Assembly: GCA_036172665.1 (NCBI GenBank)
Contig: CM069875.1
Location: 24,831,806 to 24,895,805 of the forward strand
DNA from: Prosopocoilus inquinatus
Taxonomy: Eukaryota; Arthropoda; Insecta; Coleoptera; Lucanidae
DNA: 64,000 bases
Direction of reading: 5' to 3'
The notes under the pieces: model-generated
What the model was told of the DNA's origin: nothing
Database searches by the model: none
What the model saw: the letters and a program-made list of their open reading frames with translations, nothing else
In this document: piece by piece, positions 58,596-64,000 of the stretch
Numbering within the stretch: the first letter of the stretch is position 1
Layout: each line of letters opens with the position of its first letter
Made by a program: the position numbers and the translations under genes

Positions 58596-58903
58596 AAATT
58601 TTGTTGCAGTTCGTTTTTGATTGCAGTGAAACCCACGAGCGGCCTCTGTACAGCTGCTTAAGTCCTATTTGGGGCTTCTTCAGCAGAAACTTAGCTCTGG
58701 ATTTCCACTGTAAACCAAAAACGACTTGACCGATTTATTCGCAATTGCGATGTAATAGCGATGATTAGATAAAACAGCGACACCCTACAATCGTTTTTTG
58801 ATCTAACATTGCATAAGGATTGACAAATCGAAGCGGGTTTGCTACATAATAAGGCACCCCATGCAAGGCGGCCACGCACGGCCTTGCATGGCTGTTTTAT
58901 CTT
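58596..58903 (-). mobile_element. Hammerhead retrozyme-like element, locus 7, decayed
   Basis: 308 bp flanked by an exact 12-bp duplication TGGAATTTTATA (58584-58595 and 58904-58915). One monomer on the minus strand, diverged from the others. The right end has a short inversion (GCCTTGCATGGCTGTTTTAT). Confidence 0.75.
58635..58698 (-). ncRNA. Defective hammerhead (locus 7)
   Basis: CTGAAGA core and stem II remain, but GAAA has become TAAG, replacing the essential G12. Stem III palindrome and the GTA cleavage triplet are kept. Predicted inactive. Confidence 0.65.
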
Positions 58904-59225
58904 TGGAATTTTATAGTAAACAATTTAAAATTCCATATTATGTAAATATTCTTTAGAATTAACATTCTTACCTGAATCGTTTTTTCACGTATAAATTAGT
59001 ATCATTAAGTCATAATATCAACAAAAATGAATTTTTTCCAAAATTTTTGGATTTAGCCAAATTTTAAAAGTCGAAATGAAATTTTCAATTTTTATCAATA
59101 ATTAATAGCAGTTTATCATTTCTTTTACTATTTTTGGAGAGTTTAGGACATGCAAGAACTTTTATAAAGAACGACTTTTTCTCGAAAACTCAAAAATAAA
59201 AAAGTTTTTTCTGTAGTGAACATAC

Positions 59226-60035
59226 GTGTCTGCTGGAAAAGTTTCTGGAAACGGTATGGAAAACCGCATATGAAATTTGGTAAATGGTATCATTGTTTTA
59301 CAAGTTTTTCGACTTTGACGTCAATACACTTTTGCATACGCTCGAACCAATTTCTAAAGCATGTTTTCCACTCTAAAGATGGTACCTCAGAAACCAGTGT
59401 CCGGAATGTTTCAACCGCTGCTTCAGCCGACGAAAATCGCTCACCACGCATTTTATTTTTGATGTTTGGGAACAAAAAGAAATCATTAGGTGATAAATCA
59501 GGTGAATATGGATAATGAGTCATTAATTCAACTTATTTGTTGGACAAAAAAATCAACTGTCTGACGGGCTGAGTGAAAGCTGGCGTTGTCATGATGGAGA
59601 ATAATTCGTCGATTTCGACTGTTTCTTTTTATTTGATCGATGACTTCCGACAAACAAATTGTAGTATACCAATCAGCATTCACGGTTTTTCGATTCTCTA
59701 AAGCCACGGTTACTACATGTCCAGTTAAACCAAAGAAACAAGCAATCATTTGCTTCGCAGCACTGCGTGAACGGACAACTTTTGTTGGTTTTGGTTCATT
59801 TTGAAATACCCAAACGGTAGATTGTTGTTTACTTTCTGGCTCATACGAATAGATCCACGTTTCGTCACCAGTAACGATGTTATAAACTAAATTTGAACGA
59901 CCTCCATTGAATTTCTTGAGCATTTCTTCACACCATCCCACACATCGCCACAATTTGTGGCCATGCCATAGAGAAAGAAACCTGACGTGATAGGGAAAAA
60001 TGGGTCTGACATTTGAAATCACCGTGCCAACATTA
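59226..60035 (-). pseudogene. Mariner transposase pseudogene
   Basis: Minus-strand pieces: WCEEMLKKF, then GDETWIYSYEPESKQQSTVW with the first catalytic aspartate, HHDNASFHSARQT with the second, and, after a frameshift at about 59520-59530, YSPDLSPNDFFLFPNIKNKM with the third. The C terminus ends normally at 59290. A plausible 3' TIR (CGTGTCTGCTGGAAAAGTTT) starts at 59226 beside TA. The N-terminal DNA-binding half upstream of about 60035 is missing or too scrambled to read. A cut-and-paste transposase by family; inactive here. Confidence 0.85.
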
Positions 60036-61855
60036 GTCCAAAACAGAAGTCAGATTACAAAGAACAGAAAAAAAAAAATATTGTAGACATGTGTTATGTA
60101 AGAGACGGTATGGCGAACAAGGGAGGCACATCTGATACTAAGAGGGTCCAAAGCAAGGACACTTCTTTTTACCTGTGAATTGTTATTACGGGCTCTTTCT
60201 TCTTCAGCCGGCTTTGCTGCACGTTGCACTATAAACTTTGAGTATCTGTTTCATTCACGATTTTAATGGAAAACGTCGAAATTCGTTTTGGCTGCAACGG
60301 GTTTATGCAATGCGAAGTGTCCTTGATTTGGTCTTTTCTGGTAACAGCGGTTACTGATGCGTTAGATACAACGTAAGGCATCCCCTCTCTTACCTCTTGA
60401 ACCCCTAGGAAATTTTCGTACACTCGTGCGTTCAACGTACGGATAGACAATATTGCAACACTGTTGACGTAGAAACATTGACTGTAACAGTATATGTGGC
60501 TTGGCGAAGCCTAATAACACGACTCAAGTGTTAAAATATAACCAATCAAACTTAAATGGCCATAAAGCAAATTAAGGCGAGGGATCAGATCTGCTTGAAC
60601 AGATGGACTTTTGTTTCTTGTGAACTGACGTTCGGCCCCACCCCGATGACGCAGCCAGTACGAAGAAACTGAAGGAAAGTTTAATTCTAAAAAACTCTAA
60701 AAAACAAACGAAATTAAATGACAGAGAGAAAGAGAATAACGTCAAATGCACTTCCGAAGACATCTCGAATCAATCAATTTCCAGAAAATTCGTATTAATT
60801 GAATCTTACTACAATAATTCTACATAAATACACGAAAACACACGCACCAACTTACTTTGAATGTATCGATATCGATAATAGTGAGAAGATGACACACAAA
60901 AGCTCATTACCATTTTTTCCTTTTGTTAATCGTACCAAGATGGCTTCACCAATTGGAAAAAGGTGATGTCAGAATATTTGAAGTAAAAGTCAAAAAGGAG
61001 CTAACATTTCAAACGATGCTTAAAGTTCATTTCCGAAGACAAGAGCGACGATGCCAAGTCTACATGCAAACAAACGCGGAGACAGCTGTTGCCGAAACTG
61101 GTCCGATGGACTTGACCGTAACAATGTTCTATTTAACAGCGCTTGATACGGTATAAAATTGTTTTGATATTCCGAGGTACCTTGTATAATAAATGCATCG
61201 GTATTGTTTTCTGTTAATAGAATCTTCGGCTCGCTTGCCGTGTAAACCGACCACACCTTGCTCCTCATTTCGCGAGTGAATTCTGTTTTTATCCAGGCTA
61301 GCTCGAATGCAAGTGCTGAGTTTTTTTTTTTTTTGTTAAGAAAGAATTGCCCGGAATATTGTTCAATTAAATGTTTTTCTACATAGACTTCTCTGAGTGT
61401 TACTTCGAAGCTGAAATACGCTCGTTTTATATTCGTAAAATTTAAGCGAATTAAACTGCATTTAATTTTCTTTCTGACGATGCCTTTCAGTCTGTTCTTT
61501 TTAAAAATAATCATTCCAAGTGTGACTTTTCATTTTATTCATGGTTGCTTAGGTCAAAATTCTTTGGGATCGGTGAATTATTTTCGATCCTCCTTTCTTT
61601 TTATCTATTTCATTTCTCCCTACTTTCCGAATCGAGTTAGCAACACTCCATTTTCTATATTTAAAGCTCAGGTAAGACATTTGTGTTTTGTGCGTATTTT
61701 TTGTTTGGCGAAGAAATATTTTTCCATGGGGAGAAATATACCTTACAGCCTTTGGCCGACTCTAATTGGTTTACCTAAGATAAACTGCGTTTTCACGCGC
61801 TCGTGTCAGCTTGGTGCCTAATTTCACCAGATGATTTTAATCGTTGTTGGCTAAT
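60036..61855. other. Unassigned DNA with unsupported open frames
   Basis: Several frames of 63-164 codons overlap on both strands (for example 61020-61514 minus and 61480-61821 plus), without motifs. A T-run of about 15 lies at 61320-61335. I do not support a gene here. Confidence 0.35.
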
Positions 61856-62270
61856 CCGATTCGTGTTTTACGACATTCCTCGTCTCTCTGTTAGGCTTCT
61901 AGTCTTCGGTGCGCAATCTTACTTGACGCTTTGTTTCTGGCTTTCCACTGCGAAATACTTTGTGAGAACGAGTTGAGCACATTTCTCCTAGCCCTTCGAA
62001 GGGGAGCCGTGATCGTCTTCATCTCCGTACACCGTCCGACGCTCTATGTGTGGAGGATCTGAAGAGCCAACCTTCTAGCCTGGAGACTCGCCGATTAGGC
62101 TGACGTGACACTTACATCAGGGCGTGGTTAGATAGGAACGAAACCTATGTGAACGCTCGCATGAATACTAAGTCCCTTCAGGACCTCTGAATTGTTTGAT
62201 TTCTGTTAATTTTAATGTAAATTTAGTTACACCTTTCGAATCCAAATAAATAGGTATTTACTGGGGGGTT
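61856..62270. other. GC-richer non-coding block ending near AATAAA
   Basis: Less AT-rich (notably 61980-62190) and followed by AATAAA at about 62246. It could be an LTR remnant or a non-coding exon. No termini or duplicate copy were found. Confidence 0.25.
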
Positions 62271-64000
62271 GTGGTGTGTGATTTGCGTTTTCGTAGTTTT
62301 CTGAATCTTGCTTGTTTAGTAAGTCAAGTATTAAGGCCAACAGCCCTTTTGGTTATTTGACTGTAAAGTTTTCACTCACCCATCTCCTTCATGTATAATA
62401 ATTTGATTGTTGACAAATTTATTGCTCAAGTCGACTGTATTACTAACGGTTGAGCGAATTTTTATGCGGTTGTTTACGCGATTTTTTTGGCGTCTAACCT
62501 AAGGTCACTAAGTGCGCAGTCAATTTTCACCTCATTTTATTCTGTCAGGTTAAAACGAGATGAAGATACTTTAACTGCGCTCTCAGTGCACATATTGAAA
62601 ATGCTTCAAAAATACTTACCTCGAACTTATTATGTAAAGCTGGCGCTACATGATTTGCTGTTTCTAATTTTCATGGTTAAAGGTCGTTCTGAACGATTCG
62701 AATTTATTTTCTAAAATGCCACAGATTTCTTTTCCTGAACATGAAACACCAATTTTTCTTTAAGAGTCGGATTCTTCATAATAGACGTGTTTTGTAATTT
62801 TCCACTTAATTTATTTCTAACTGTTGAATGTCACGGATTTAATTTTTTGTATAAAATGCAAGTGGAAAGATATGCAAATTCAAAGTGTTTGGATAATGGC
62901 GATTTCATAAGTTTCAGTCCATTTTAAAACTGTAATTTCGTAATCAGAAAGAAATTAGAAATTTCATTTAAACTTTTCCTGCCTTTATGCGATTAAATTC
63001 TCTGTATATCATTACTTGCCTGCAACCTCCATAGAGAAATAACGATTTTCTTAATGCTTCCTTACGCTTCTTATTCGATATTAGTTTTTGTTTTGTCATG
63101 GTCTTTATAAAATAACTAGAATTGAATCACATGGATGAAAGCAATCGTATTGTACTATTTCTGTATAGGATACAAAATTGAGTTTTATGTCACTCAGAGA
63201 AAAATGCAGGCGGTACGAAACAAATTGTACAACGGAACGAAATGAAGAAGACAACAACGTTGGTCGCAGACGAATGCAAAACACGAATGCGGCTGCGGTC
63301 TCTGATCGATTCACAATCATTGTTAGCCATTTAACAGAACGATCGCAATCGAGAACTGTCACCACGAACGATTGACTTTTTATGCAAATCTGGCCGCTGT
63401 TCGAGCAGATCTGTAAACAGTTGTAATGTCGTTTCATCGTGTGCTTATTTCGAAGACAAAGCGAGCGGGAAACGAGCAAAGCAGTTGAATGGATGGCTTT
63501 AGAGAACGACGTGTCCATTGAGAAATCGACTGATTTTCACCTATCTATGTGAAATTGTAAACCTTATTATTGTAACAGCAAATTATGGATTATTAAAATA
63601 AATATAAATTATTTGCTTACACATATTTATTTCCAATTTGTATTTGTCTTATAAAAAAAATGTAAAAACTGTTTTTACAGATGATTATAACACAAATATA
63701 TGATTATAAATTACTAGTCAAAATAATCTTTGGAATCCAACAATAAAGAGAAGAAGAACACAAGAGGATATGAAATGGTGACAGAAAAGTATCAAAATAA
63801 AGTGAGTAAGCTATCAGCAGAAAGGAGAACAAAAGATGATTAAATAGAAGCTTAGTAGTCCTTCTACTATTTCTATATATATTTTTGTGGAGAGGATAAT
63901 TTAACTGCAAAAAAATTCCCATTTTCTTAAATTACGTGATCGATTCAAACTGTCGTTAATACTTTTCTTAGAGATAGAGGACTTACAAGGTGAAGTTCGA
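62271..64000. other. AT-rich DNA, no gene supported
   Basis: Frames at 63105-63518 (minus) and 63178-63375 (plus) overlap each other and have no motifs. Confidence 0.4.

Larger units (their letters stand above)
58153..59223. mobile_element. TIR element interrupted by a retrozyme and abutted by mariner
   Basis: GAAAAACTTTTTTATTTTTG and AAAAGTCATTCTTTATAAAA near 58184-58235 are mirrored at about 59162-59213. The left outer end reads CACCGTGTCCACAG; the right outer end is cut off where the mariner begins. Locus 7 lies in its middle. Confidence 0.55.

Noticed and set aside
61020..61514. 164-codon minus-strand gene
   Set aside because: The frame reads through a T-run of the plus strand as polylysine and has no recognisable domain.
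63105..63518. 137-codon minus-strand gene
   Set aside because: No motif, overlaps an opposing frame, and no codon or context support.

Overview
The window reads as AT-rich insect nuclear DNA, possibly beetle (low confidence on the order). It holds no intact host protein-coding gene, rRNA or functional tRNA that I can support. Nearly everything recognisable is transposable-element sequence of several ages, set in AT-rich unique DNA. A few GC-richer islands without repeats look like candidate cis-regulatory modules of an intron or gene desert.

The main discovery is a family of small repeats, about 310 bp per monomer, present at seven loci (about 1.96-2.53, 4.03-4.55, 12.84-13.27, 34.89-36.17, 46.83-47.09, 54.81-55.43 and 58.60-58.90 kb). 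Each copy carries a type I hammerhead self-cleaving ribozyme motif, 14 motifs in all: CUGAUGA or CUGAAGA core, GC-rich stem II, GAAA, a palindromic minimal stem III (ACAGCUGU), and GUC or GUA at the cleavage site followed by a stem I strand that matches its partner. Four loci have exact 12-bp target-site duplications, one has 12-13 bp and one an imperfect 13 bp. Several are tandem or head-to-head inverted. This is the architecture of animal retrozymes, non-autonomous circular-RNA retroelements thought to be mobilised by Penelope-like reverse transcriptases. No such reverse transcriptase lies in the window.

Layout: 0-5.4 kb AT-rich DNA with two ribozyme loci; 5.4-7.4 kb a 5'-truncated, broken jockey/CR1-type non-LTR retrotransposon; 7.9-8.6 kb a terminal-inverted-repeat (TIR) element; 9.6-10.1 kb a Tc1-like transposase relic; 11.25-11.48 kb a tRNA-derived SINE; 12.8-15.4 kb a ribozyme locus and a hAT-like element with a nested foldback; 16.65-17.13 kb a decayed minisatellite; 18.6-20.8 kb a second broken reverse transcriptase split by a MITE; 23.9-25.7 kb a long-TIR element holding a decayed cysteine-rich repeat protein; 28.1-29.2 kb a foldback with a nested Harbinger-like MITE; 31.4-33.6 kb a transposon-associated pseudogene, a second hAT copy and an LTR-like insertion; 34.9-36.4 kb the largest ribozyme locus and a MITE; 37.6-38.2 kb an insertion between 63-bp direct repeats; 39.6 kb a hAT MITE with a perfect 8-bp duplication; 40.7-42.3 kb a long-TIR element interrupted by a solo LTR with a proline-rich minisatellite; 43.1-43.4 kb an unrecognised decayed reading frame; 46-47 kb duplications, a mariner scrap and a ribozyme locus; 47.5-48.8 kb a Harbinger-like element; 49.0-52.3 kb a hAT element with a readable transposase C terminus; 52.7-53.9 kb two TA-flanked MITEs; 54.2-56.4 kb a hAT-like element hit by a ribozyme locus; 58.2-60.0 kb a MITE interrupted by a ribozyme locus and abutted by a broken mariner. 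The rest is AT-rich DNA in which I see nothing definite.

The elements do not form a pathway. They record successive waves of insertion, with the ribozyme repeats among the more recent arrivals because they interrupt other elements and keep clean target duplications.
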